Assembly (NCBI RefSeq): GCF_044227025.1
Contig: NZ_JBGAFX010000009.1
Span: forward strand, 1-64,000
From: Dokdonella_A sp044227025
GTDB lineage: Bacteria > Pseudomonadota > Gammaproteobacteria > Xanthomonadales > Rhodanobacteraceae
Length of the DNA: 64,000 bases
Reading direction: 5' to 3'
The notes under the pieces: generated by a model
The model's database searches: none
The model's input: the letters and a program-made list of their open reading frames with translations, nothing else
What the model was told of the DNA's origin: nothing
In this document: one piece after another, positions 1 through 7,377 of the stretch
Layout of the letters: each line of letters begins with the position of its first letter
Position numbering within the stretch: position 1 is the stretch's first letter
Position numbers and translations under genes: made by a program

Positions 1-89
1 CACTGCGAGGTGTGCTCAGCCTGGTGCTCGCGCACCATCCGAACTGCTCGCTCTCGTACTTCCGGGGCATACTTGTTGGGCTTCTTCAT
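1..89 (-). CDS. IS3-family transposase OrfA, N-terminal fragment (runs off the window)
   Basis: Only the first 29 codons are present. They read MKKPNKYAPEVRERAVRMVR followed by EHQAEHTSQ, the start of the helix-turn-helix DNA-binding OrfA protein of IS3-family transposases, typically recognised by KYxPEVRERAVRMV. In complete elements OrfA is joined to the DDE integrase OrfB by programmed frameshifting. That part is beyond the left edge. The ATG lies at 87-89, preceded on the minus strand by a GAGAGGATGGAGTC leader that can act as ribosome binding site. The call is solid for the family; the subgroup cannot be settled from 29 residues. Confidence 0.8.
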   Translation of the reverse strand, partial: MKKPNKYAPEVRERAVRMVREHQAEHTSQ

Positions 90-139
90 GACTCCATCCT
101 CTCAAAGGTTGGAGCCTCCGGGAAAGCCGGGGCGATTCA
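1..139 (-). mobile_element. IS3-family insertion sequence, left part only
   Basis: The window opens inside an insertion sequence whose transposase OrfA runs leftwards off the edge. Read on the minus strand the element begins TGAATCGCCCCGGCTTTCCC, a terminal inverted repeat of the TG...CA type used by IS3-family elements. This places the boundary at 139, and the start codon of OrfA lies 50 bases inside. The other end and the target duplication lie outside the window, so family membership rests on the OrfA N terminus and the terminal sequence. The bases just outside (140 onward, ttg...) would be one copy of any 3-4 bp target duplication. Confidence 0.75.
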
Positions 140-160
140 TTGTTAGCCTACAGCGACATG

Positions 161-589
161 TTACTGACCGAGCAGTTTTGCCTTTTCTCGATCGAATTCT
201 TGTTGGGTGAGCGCACCAGAGTCTAGTAGGCGCTTCAAGCGCTCAAGTTGAGCAAGTTTGTCGTCGGTACTCAGCTGCGCATCCGCGACCTGCGGCTGAG
301 GCGAGCCTTTACTCACACAGCGGAAGCGTAGCGTGGCCTCAGGAAATCCTCCAAAGGGTCTTGCGGCCTTTGAGTCCATCGAGATCGTTTCCATCACCTG
401 GGATTTCTCGGTGCAGAAGTCTGATGCCTCCTCATAGGCCTTCTTTTGCAAAGAGCTCGACGAAACAAAGCCAGTCTTTCCAGTACGCATGATGATGTAT
501 GCGTCAGGACCATCCGGAATAACCCCAGTGTTTCCGGCGAAGACGGCCAGGGGAAACAACCCGACAACAATAGCGACCATGAGCTTCAC
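161..589 (-). CDS. Secreted hypothetical protein with C-terminal SHOCT-like domain
   Basis: The 142-residue product starts with a GTG codon at 587-589, chosen because GGAGG sits five bases upstream on the minus strand; a longer reading from 625 lacks such a site. The first ~20 residues (KLMVAIVVGLFPLAVFAG) form a signal peptide, so the protein should be periplasmic or exported. The last ~35 residues (DDKLAQLERLKRLLDSGALT then QQEFDREKAKLLGQ) match the pattern of the short SHOCT oligomerisation domain often found at protein C termini. The middle contains two cysteines and is unrecognised. Base composition is visibly lower in G+C than the genes from 1491 onward, and the gene lies directly beside an insertion sequence, so acquisition by transfer is likely. 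Confidence 0.75.
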   Translation of the reverse strand: MKLMVAIVVGLFPLAVFAGNTGVIPDGPDAYIIMRTGKTGFVSSSSLQKKAYEEASDFCTEKSQVMETISMDSKAARPFGGFPEATLRFRCVSKGSPQPQVADAQLSTDDKLAQLERLKRLLDSGALTQQEFDREKAKLLGQ

Positions 590-700
590 TGAGGCCTCCG
601 AGAATTCCGATCTGAGGGCTAACAACCAAAATAAGGTGCCGACGCACCGGATGCAAAACTTGAAACCAGTATTTTCACGGAGGTCGCCTTGATTGCGTAG

Positions 701-1111
701 TTAGAGGTCAGTGAGTGACTCTAGCTGACCAGAATAAGCAAACCGACAGAACACGTAACTGGCCGCAACCGCCATCGAAATCACCGCCAACCCGGAAAGA
801 ACACCATTGGACAAAAATGGGACTCCGATAGCGATGCTAATGGCATAGACGAAGAACGGTCCGCCATAGCCGAGGAGCCTTAACAGCGCGAGTAGTGGGG
901 CGACAATAACAAGGCCGCACACAAAGACGTAAACAGGCCCGACAATTGCACCAAGGGCAATGTTCTTGACTATCTCGATGCCAGAATATTGGTCTTGATA
1001 GAAAATCGCAGCGACGGCTGATAACAAAAGGCCCAGAGGCATGCCCGCCAGAAGACTTGCCAGGGCAACATTGCCAATGATGTTTTCTGGGCGCGCCGAG
1101 AATGTGTCCAT
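701..1111 (-). CDS. Small four-helix membrane protein, unknown function
   Basis: A 136-residue protein with four predicted membrane segments at about residues 14-36, 48-75, 80-100 and 103-125, short loops and a soluble C-terminal tail ending SGQLESLTDL. I recognise no family motif. The start ATG at 1109-1111 is the first in frame, with AGAGGTC just upstream on the minus strand. Like its downstream neighbour (161-589) it has lower G+C than the rest of the window, and the two probably arrived together. The 111 bp gap between them makes co-transcription possible but not certain. Confidence 0.6.
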   Translation of the reverse strand: MDTFSARPENIIGNVALASLLAGMPLGLLLSAVAAIFYQDQYSGIEIVKNIALGAIVGPVYVFVCGLVIVAPLLALLRLLGYGGPFFVYAISIAIGVPFLSNGVLSGLAVISMAVAASYVFCRFAYSGQLESLTDL

Positions 1112-1490
1112 GACCTCTAACTACAATTAGACCCCGGATCCGGGGCGTAACACATATCCTGAAACGTCGATCCCGCACCCGTCAAGGCGATTACTTGATG
1201 CGCATCGTGCACTTGCGCGCAATTGCTGCGGCGAAATTCGTGTGTGTTATCCAGCGGAATCGAGGGCGTAACCGGTTATCGCCGCGGAAGCGGGAGATAT
1301 CACCGGTGCCGATGCGGTGGCTTGAACAGATTGGTTGGGCGCTTTTCGCCCAGACACAAACGCGCCGGCATGCACCGACACGTTCATCCGATGCGCGATT
1401 CCCCCGGAACGCGGCTCGCGGGGCGATCACGCGACAATGAGGCTGTTCCGAACTGGTGCCCACACGCGAACCGCCGACGCCGTGCCAACG
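1112..1490. other. 379 bp without a convincing gene
   Basis: Open frames on both strands here are arginine/proline-rich and have neither ribosome binding sites nor recognisable products. A perfect 14-base palindrome CCCCGGATCCGGGG lies at 1132-1145, just upstream of the membrane-protein gene. A 10-base palindrome TAACCGGTTA lies at 1269-1278. Either could be an operator or chance in G+C-rich DNA. The stretch marks the transition from the low-G+C scrap to normal chromosomal composition. Confidence 0.5.
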
Positions 1491-2132
1491 TCAGGTCCAG
1501 TCCGCGTGCTTCTCCTCCAACGCCAACTGCGCCATCGCACTACGGTAGCGTTCCATGTACGCGCCGCGGTCGCCGTCGAAGTGCAGCGCCTCGCCGACGA
1601 AGATGTCGACGAAGAACGGCACGATCATCCATTCGCCTTTTGGCAATGCCCTACCGAGGCCATAGGTGTAGACCGGGATGACCGGCACGTCGGGACGGCG
1701 TTCGGCGATGCGCGCGAGGCCGGTCTTGAACTCGGCGATCTGCTCGGGCTCGCCGCGCGACCCTTCCGGGAAGAACACGAGGATCTCGCCGCGTTCGAGT
1801 GCAGCCGCGATCGGTGCGAGCAGGTCCTCCTTCTCGTGGGTGCGCTGGCGATTCAGCGGCACGATGCCGACCACGTTGAGCGCGAACCACGCGAGCAGCC
1901 TGTTGCGCAGGAAGTAGTCGGCGGCAGCGACCGGACGCACCTTCGGCAGCAGGCGCAGCGGCAGCAGGCTGATCATCGCCATCGCGTCGAGATGGCTGTT
2001 GTGGTTCGCGGCGAGGATCGCCGGACCCTTCTGCGGCAGGCGTTCGCGATGGCGAACGTTGAGGCCGAGCACGAACAACACGACCAGGCGCACGAGCACG
2101 CCGTAGAAGAACAGCCGCAGCAGATAGCCCAT
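1491..2132 (-). CDS. PlsC-family 1-acyl-glycerophosphate acyltransferase-like protein
   Basis: The 213-residue protein carries the lysophospholipid acyltransferase signature: NHNSHLD at residues 43-49 (the HX4D catalytic block, His44 and Asp49) and FPEGSRG at 121-127 (substrate-binding block). A hydrophobic N-terminal helix (about 3-25) anchors it to the inner membrane. Such enzymes transfer an acyl group to a lysophosphatidic acid-type acceptor. It is the last gene of a three-gene minus-strand operon, 51 bp after a CdsA-like gene, itself preceded by a CDP-alcohol phosphotransferase. All three therefore probably act on the same lipid. The exact acceptor is not readable; a second acyltransferase of a different subfamily lies at 11832-12740. 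Confidence 0.88.
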   Translation of the reverse strand: MGYLLRLFFYGVLVRLVVLFVLGLNVRHRERLPQKGPAILAANHNSHLDAMAMISLLPLRLLPKVRPVAAADYFLRNRLLAWFALNVVGIVPLNRQRTHEKEDLLAPIAAALERGEILVFFPEGSRGEPEQIAEFKTGLARIAERRPDVPVIPVYTYGLGRALPKGEWMIVPFFVDIFVGEALHFDGDRGAYMERYRSAMAQLALEEKHADWT

Positions 2133-2183
2133 CGCGTGCCCTTTGATTCTCGCGTCCAGCGCCGGAAAGCGCGATGCCCTTCG

Positions 2184-3133
<950 letters not shown>

Positions 3134-3137
<4 letters not shown>

Positions 3138-3751
3138 ACGGCATCTCCTTTCGGACGTAGTTCCTGCAGCGCGCGACGCGCGCGTGTGACGATGGCGGCG
3201 ACGCCGAGCGCGGCGCACGCCCACAGCAGCCAGCCGAACCATTCGACCCGCAGCCAGCCGAGACCGAGCGCCAGGCCGGATGCGCCGATCACGAACGCGC
3301 GATCGCTCTTGCCGAAACCGTCGTAGCGCCGGCTCGCGCCGATCTGCACGCCGACCACCCCGGTCATCTCGACGATGACGCCGAGCAGCACGAATACGAC
3401 GATCGCGGCTACCGGAAAGCCGGGCCGCAGCGCAAGCGGCAGGTACATCGCGGCATCGCCGACGACGTCGCCGAGTTCGTTGAGGATCGCGCCGAGTCTG
3501 GACTGCTGCGCGTGTTCCCGCGCGAGCATGCCGTCCACCGCGTTGAGCGCCATGCGCAGGAACAGCGCGAGCGGCAGCACCAGCAGGATGCGCGGGTCTT
3601 CCACAAGGGCGACGGCGGTGCCGACTGCGATGCACAGCACGACCGCTGCGATCGTCACCTGGTTGGCCGTCACGCCCGCGCGTGCCAGCGCGTTCACCAA
3701 CGGACGCAACAGCGCCTGGAACGCGGGCTTCAACTTGTAGATGCTCGGCAT
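3134..3751 (-). CDS. CDP-alcohol phosphatidyltransferase family membrane protein
   Basis: The 205-residue protein has the CDP-alcohol phosphotransferase motif region at residues 70-95: NAVDGMLAR, eight residues, then GAILNELGD. The canonical motif is DxxDGxxARx8GxxxDxxxD, with four aspartates binding metal and acting as base. Here the first and third are asparagine (Asn70, Asn91) while Asp73 and Asp95 remain. This may mark a subfamily or altered activity. The rest is membrane helices. The enzyme would replace CMP on a CDP-linked lipid with an alcohol; the alcohol is unknown. The start at 3749-3751 begins MPSIYKLKPA. It heads the operon with the CdsA-like gene, with overlapping stop and start. 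Confidence 0.85.
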
Positions 3752-4215
3752 CGTTCCCCCGATGGATGCGCGGGAAACATAGCAGATCGGCGCTGAGGGC
3801 GAGGAATTGGCGGCACGCGATGCGCGCGCAGGAGCGCGCAGGAGCGCGCCGCTTCTACCGGGGCCCCTTCGGCAACGGTGAACGGCGGACGAAACAGCCC
3901 GCAGGGGCGCGCGCACGATGCGCGCGCGTTCGCCGTCAGTGCATGGATGCGCTGTCGGCGAACCTCGGCCGACGTTCACTGACCCGCCGGGCAGGATGTC
4001 CGGCGGGCGTTGCCGCGGGTGCCTTTTCTTTGGGTCACCTTTCTTGGGCAAGCAAAGAAAGGTGACCGGCTCGCAGGGATGCGAGTGGAAAACGCACGGA
4101 TGCGGGTTGGTCCTCGCGAGAGAAACAAACATCCAAGCGAAGCCCAACACACGCGCCGGTTGGCGCAACCGCTGCGTCCCGCTACATTGCGCGTCCCGCT
4201 CGCCCCGATGCTGCC
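3752..4215. other. 464 bp intergenic region, no gene, repeat-rich
   Basis: This lies between the divergent lipid operon and the MetX-family gene. It holds tandem GGAGCGCGC units near 3830-3850, and two hairpins listed separately (3983-4007 and 4033-4067). Open frames here are short, shifted by the repeats and have no ribosome binding sites. Promoters for both flanking genes must lie here, but I could not pick convincing -35/-10 pairs. Confidence 0.55.
3983..4067. repeat. Composite double-hairpin intergenic repeat
   Basis: Two perfect inverted repeats lie 25 bases apart. CCCGCCGG (3983-3990) pairs with CCGGCGGG (4000-4007) around a 9-base loop. GGTCACCTTTCTT (4033-4045) pairs with AAGAAAGGTGACC (4055-4067), also around a 9-base loop, GGGCAAGCA. 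The second resembles a dispersed intergenic element I know from xanthomonad genomes, with the form ...GGTNACTTTCTT...GCAAAGAAAGTNACC.... No U-tract follows it, so it is not a classical terminator. Only one copy occurs in this window. Confidence 0.7.
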
Positions 4216-5316
4216 ATGTCCGACGCCCGCCGCTGGTTCGACCTATCCTCGCCATTCCGCATGAAGCGCGGCGGTGAACTCGTCGGTGCGCGCCTCGCCT
4301 ACGAGACCTGGGGCACACTCGGCGCGGCACGCGACAATGCGATCCTGATCCTGACCGGCCTGTCGCCGAGCGCGCATGCGGCGTCGAATGCGGAGGATCC
4401 CTCGCCGGGCTGGTGGGAGGAGATGATCGGCCCGGGCAAGCCGATCGACACCGACCGCTGGTTCGTGATCTGCGCGAACACGCTCGGCAGCTGCAAGGGT
4501 TCGACCGGCCCGGCCGAGGTCAACCCGGCGACCGGCGAGGTCTATCGCCTCGATTTCCCCGAGCTGACCCTCGAGGACGTCGCCAACTCCAGCCACGAAC
4601 TCGTGCGCGGCCTCGGCATCGAGCGCCTCGCCTGCCTGGTCGGCAATTCGATGGGCGGCATGAGCGCCCTCGCCTACCTCGTGCAGCACCCCGGCAGTGC
4701 GCGCGACCACATCAGCATCTCGACCGCGCCGCAGGCGCAGCCGTTCGCGATCGCGATCCGCTCGCTGCAGCGCGAAGCGATCCGCCTCGACCCGAACTGG
4801 AAGCAGGGCCACTACGACGACGATCACTATCCCGAAGCGGGCATGTCGATCGCACGCAAGCTCGGCGTCATCACCTATCGCTCCGCGATGGAATGGGTCG
4901 GCCGTTTCGCACGCATCCGCCTCGATTCCGAACAGCGCGAGGAAGACCCGTTCGCGGTCGAATTCCAGGTCGAATCGTATCTGGCCGGGCATGCGCGCCG
5001 CTTCGTGCGCAGCTTCGATCCCAACTGCTACCTGTACCTGTCGCGCGCGAGCGACTGGTTCGACATCGCCGAACATGGCGGCGGCAAGGTGGATGCGGCG
5101 CTGAAACGCATCGATGTCGAGCGTGCGCTGGTGATCGGCGTGGAAACCGACATCCTGTTTCCGCTGACGCAGCAGGAACAGATCGCCGATGGCCTGCGCG
5201 CCGCCGGCGCCGAGGTCGAGTTCGTCGCGCTCGACAGTCCGCAGGGACACGACGCGTTCCTGGTCGACATCGCGCGCTTCGGCGCGGCCATTGCCCGCTT
5301 CCTGGGCACCCGCTGA
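4216..5316 (+). CDS. MetX-family homoserine/serine O-acyltransferase
   Basis: A 366-residue alpha/beta hydrolase-fold acyltransferase. The nucleophile elbow is GNSMGG (143-148, Ser145), with Asp312 (GVETDILF) and His345 (PQGHDAF) completing the triad. MetX proteins activate homoserine by transfer of an acetyl or succinyl group for methionine synthesis. This one departs from the usual GGSMGGMQ elbow (GNSMGGMSAL) and from the usual N-terminal loop (TGLSPSAH). These features fit the branch reported to acylate serine or use succinyl-CoA, so it may work in cysteine rather than methionine synthesis. A cysteine-dioxygenase-like gene 160 bp downstream is consistent with sulfur amino acid metabolism. 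The start is the first in-frame ATG; no strong ribosome binding site is visible. Substrate assignment is uncertain. Confidence 0.88.
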   Translation: MSDARRWFDLSSPFRMKRGGELVGARLAYETWGTLGAARDNAILILTGLSPSAHAASNAEDPSPGWWEEMIGPGKPIDTDRWFVICANTLGSCKGSTGPAEVNPATGEVYRLDFPELTLEDVANSSHELVRGLGIERLACLVGNSMGGMSALAYLVQHPGSARDHISISTAPQAQPFAIAIRSLQREAIRLDPNWKQGHYDDDHYPEAGMSIARKLGVITYRSAMEWVGRFARIRLDSEQREEDPFAVEFQVESYLAGHARRFVRSFDPNCYLYLSRASDWFDIAEHGGGKVDAALKRIDVERALVIGVETDILFPLTQQEQIADGLRAAGAEVEFVALDSPQGHDAFLVDIARFGAAIARFLGTR

Positions 5317-5476
5317 GAGACCTTCCGCATTCGCGAAACGGGTCGAGGCGCTGCGCCGCTCGTGCGAGCGTGCGGAGATTGGATTCCTGGCGAAGCACCG
5401 AGCGCTGCGATGCAGTGCCTGCGCGCGTCTCCGGCACGGGGTAGAATGGCGGGATCGCAACGATCTGTGGTCAGCC

Positions 5477-6055
5477 ATGCTCTCGCTCGAATTCCCCGGT
5501 GCGCGCCAGTTGATCGCCGCGATCGACGCCGCGGTCGTGCTGCCCGACGAGGCAGCGACCACCGACGCGCTGCGCCACGCGTTGTGCAGGCTGATCCGCA
5601 GCCCGGACGTGCAACTCCCCGCGTGTGTGTTCGAGCGCGAGGACGACCACTATGCGCGACGCGAGCTGTACCTCAGCGAGGAACACGGCTACAGCGTGGT
5701 CGCGATGACCTGGGGCCCTGGACAGGGCACTCCGATCCACGACCATGCCGGGCAGTGGTGCGTAGAGGGCGTCTGGCAGGGGTTCCTCGAAATCACGCCG
5801 TACGAACTGGTCGAATCGAAGGATGGCCAGTACCGCTTCGAGCCGCGCGGCACGATGAACGCAGGCGCGGGTTCCGCCGGCAGCCTGATCCCGCCGCACG
5901 AGTACCACACCATCCTCAATCCGAGCGAGGACGCGAACGCGGTCTCGCTGCACATCTACCGGCGCGCGCTGGAAAACTGCTCGAAGTTCTACCCGACCGG
6001 ATCGGGCTGGTACCGATGCGACCAGTGCCAGTTGGTGCTGGACAGCACGCACTGA
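5477..6055 (+). CDS. Cysteine dioxygenase-like cupin protein
   Basis: The 192-residue protein has the cupin iron-binding segment GTPIHDHAGQWCV (84-96), giving His88 and His90, and a third likely ligand at PHEYHTI (His144). The layout matches type I cysteine dioxygenase, which oxidises cysteine to cysteine sulfinate with O2 and ferrous iron; Cys95 sits where the family often has the crosslink cysteine. The start at 5477 gives a normal family length (about 190-200), and the longer upstream frame is antisense-biased sequence with no family similarity. It follows the MetX-family gene and precedes tRNA-Leu. A second protein of the same family is encoded at 54961-55548, so the substrates may differ (cysteine versus another thiol). 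Confidence 0.82.
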   Translation: MLSLEFPGARQLIAAIDAAVVLPDEAATTDALRHALCRLIRSPDVQLPACVFEREDDHYARRELYLSEEHGYSVVAMTWGPGQGTPIHDHAGQWCVEGVWQGFLEITPYELVESKDGQYRFEPRGTMNAGAGSAGSLIPPHEYHTILNPSEDANAVSLHIYRRALENCSKFYPTGSGWYRCDQCQLVLDSTH

Positions 6056-6093
6056 TCTCCTGCGACCACATGCAGCAATACGCGCGCTTGCCG

Positions 6094-6099
6094 TATACT
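6094..6099 (+). promoter_or_regulatory. Probable -10 box of the tRNA-Leu promoter
   Basis: TATACT (5 of 6 to consensus) lies 37 bases before the tRNA and is followed directly by a G+C-rich discriminator (GCGCGACCCGC), as is common for stable-RNA promoters under stringent control. No good -35 hexamer is visible at 16-18 bp upstream. Confidence 0.45.
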
Positions 6100-6136
6100 G
6101 CGCGACCCGCGCGGCCCACGGTCCGCGCGCGCCCTT

Positions 6137-6223
6137 GCCGAAGTGGCGGAATTGGTAGACGCAGTGGACTCAAAATCCACCGCCCTTAAAAGCGTGCGGG
6201 TTCGAGTCCCGCCTTCGGCACCA
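6137..6223 (+). tRNA. tRNA-Leu (anticodon CAA)
   Basis: An 87-base class II tRNA with encoded CCA. The acceptor stem GCCGAAG pairs with CTTCGGC. The D-arm contains AATTGGTAGA. The anticodon stem GTGGA/TCCAC encloses the loop CTCAAAA, giving anticodon CAA at 6171-6173 (reads UUG). A long variable arm follows, then the T-arm GCGGGTTCGAGTCCCGC and the discriminator A. The last bases and following C are duplicated at 6965-6979. Confidence 0.97.
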
Positions 6224-6224
6224 C
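6210..6224 (+). repeat. attL-like direct repeat at the tRNA-Leu 3' end
   Basis: CGCCTTCGGCACCAC, the final 14 bases of the tRNA plus one, recurs exactly at 6965-6979. Integrated elements commonly leave such copies when they insert at tRNA 3' ends. Confidence 0.6.
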
Positions 6225-6452
6225 ACATCGATCCTCGTCGCGACCTCTGCGGATACGACGTCGGCCGCGGCTCAAGACAGGCTCGCACCCGGAGCGCTCG
6301 GGCACGCGGTTCGCAACTGAACCCGAGGCACCGTATTCGCGGGACCGTTCAGGGCCTGTTGAGTGGATCCCCCTCAGATTCCCACGAACACCAGCATGCA
6401 GTGGCCATCGCGATGCATGGTCGGGAACGTCGTATCGGTAGCGGGGAAACGC

Positions 6453-6731
6453 ATGGCTCACTTCGTTATGCATGTCGTCTATGAGACATTGCCTGCCGCG
6501 TGGCATATCCAGCGCGACGGACGATCGCTGGTTGCGTTCAACACGAAGGCCGATGCGGTCGTGGCCGGCCAGCTTCATGGCCGCAAACTGGCGTCAGAGG
6601 GCGGCAACGCGCTGCTGGTCCTGCATCGGGAAGACGGTTCGATCGAAACCGAATACCGCTATCGGTGCGACCACCGTCGGCTCGCCCTCACTCCCCGCGA
6701 CAAGAGTCCGGGGGCAGTGACCGTCCTCTAG
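6453..6731 (+). CDS. DUF2188-type small protein
   Basis: A 92-residue cytoplasmic protein with no signal or membrane segment. The pattern HVVYETLPAAWHIQRDGRS, then NTKADAVVAGQLHGRKLA and LLVLHREDGSIETEYRY is that of the DUF2188 family: a small beta-rich fold with a conserved HVVP/W-x-V-x-R-DG start and a K-x-EA-x-x-x-GR centre. No function is established for the family. The ATG at 6453 is preferred over an upstream one at 6363 because GCGGGGAAAC precedes it at proper distance and the family begins there. It sits inside the segment bracketed by copies of the tRNA-Leu 3' end. Confidence 0.72.
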   Translation: MAHFVMHVVYETLPAAWHIQRDGRSLVAFNTKADAVVAGQLHGRKLASEGGNALLVLHREDGSIETEYRYRCDHRRLALTPRDKSPGAVTVL

Positions 6732-6775
6732 CGCGATCCGCTCATCCAGGCCGACAGACGGCGGCATGCGTTCGC

Positions 6776-6910
6776 GACCGATGGGCGCATCGCGATGCGA
6801 TGGTGCGCTTCGGACGCTTCCCGCATCGCAATGCCGTGCTCGGTCGCACCCCTGCGCCCGAAGAACGGGCCTGGCTCGACACGGCGGCGGGTTTGGCTGA
6901 ACATTGGCGG
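6776..6910 (+). pseudogene. C-terminal remnant of a DUF924-family gene
   Basis: One reading frame gives DRWAHRDAMVRFGRFPHRN followed by AVLGRTPAPEERAWLDT. FGRFPHRNxxLGR plus a PEE segment is the hallmark of the C-terminal part of DUF924 proteins (about 180 residues when complete). The N-terminal three quarters are missing: upstream lies the end of the DUF2188 gene, and there is no start codon or ribosome binding site for this frame. This looks like the surviving tail of a gene deleted or displaced when the segment next to the tRNA was rearranged. The boundaries are approximate. Confidence 0.6.
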
Positions 6911-6964
6911 GGCCTGCAATGCGAATCGGGCGTAAAGAGCCAGCACAGGGCACGAATCCTGCTT

Positions 6965-6979
6965 CGCCTTCGGCACCAC
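6965..6979 (+). repeat. attR-like copy of the tRNA-Leu 3' end
   Basis: An exact 15-base copy of 6210-6224 (CGCCTTCGGCACCAC). Upstream similarity continues imperfectly into the T-arm: GGGCACGAATCC at 6948-6959 versus GGGTTCGAGTCC in the tRNA. This suggests a decayed tRNA 3' end rather than a chance match. Confidence 0.6.
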
Positions 6980-6997
6980 TCGCCCACTGGAATGTCG

Positions 6998-7366
6998 ATG
7001 AAACCGACCCTCGCGGCCTCGCTGCTCACCCTCGCCCTGTGCAGCGGTTGCGCCTCCACGCAGTACCGGCCGCTGGTCGATTCCGGCGTCAGCCGCGGCA
7101 ACTACGACGATGACGTCGCCGACTGCCAACACCTCGCGGACCAGCGGCCAGCGGCGGCGCAAGCCGTCGGCGGCGCGACCGCCGGCGCGGTACTCGGCGC
7201 CCTCTTCGGCCTCGCCGTCGGCCTGCGCGGCGACGACGTTGCCCATGTCGCCGCCTGGGGTGCCGCGAGCGGCGGCATCAACGGCGCCGCCTGGGGTTCG
7301 GACGAGCAGCGCGAGATCGTCTCGCGCTGCATGGCCGGCCGTGGCTACAACATCGTCGCGAACTGA
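6998..7366 (+). CDS. Glycine-zipper-type outer membrane lipoprotein
   Basis: A 122-residue lipoprotein. MKPTLAASLLTLALCSGC is a type II signal peptide with lipobox LCSGC, so the mature protein starts at Cys18. The centre is glycine- and alanine-rich (VGGATAGAVLGALFGLAVGL) with the G-x3-G spacing of glycine-zipper membrane segments, as in the Rick_17kDa/OsmB-like group. The C terminus is soluble, with a CMAGRGYNI pattern common in such proteins. Two in-frame ATGs (6992 and 6998) are possible; both retain the signal. It begins 18 bases after the tRNA-end copy. Confidence 0.75.
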   Translation: MKPTLAASLLTLALCSGCASTQYRPLVDSGVSRGNYDDDVADCQHLADQRPAAAQAVGGATAGAVLGALFGLAVGLRGDDVAHVAAWGAASGGINGAAWGSDEQREIVSRCMAGRGYNIVAN

Positions 7367-7377
7367 CGATACCCGGA

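Noticed and set aside
1132..1145. CCCCGGATCCGGGG palindrome as a terminator
   Set aside because: It has no loop and no T-tract, and it lies upstream rather than downstream of the neighbouring gene. It was kept only as a note.
3830..3856. GGAGCGCGC tandem units as a CRISPR-like or VNTR array
   Set aside because: There are only two to three short units with no spacers, so this is simple local duplication in G+C-rich DNA.
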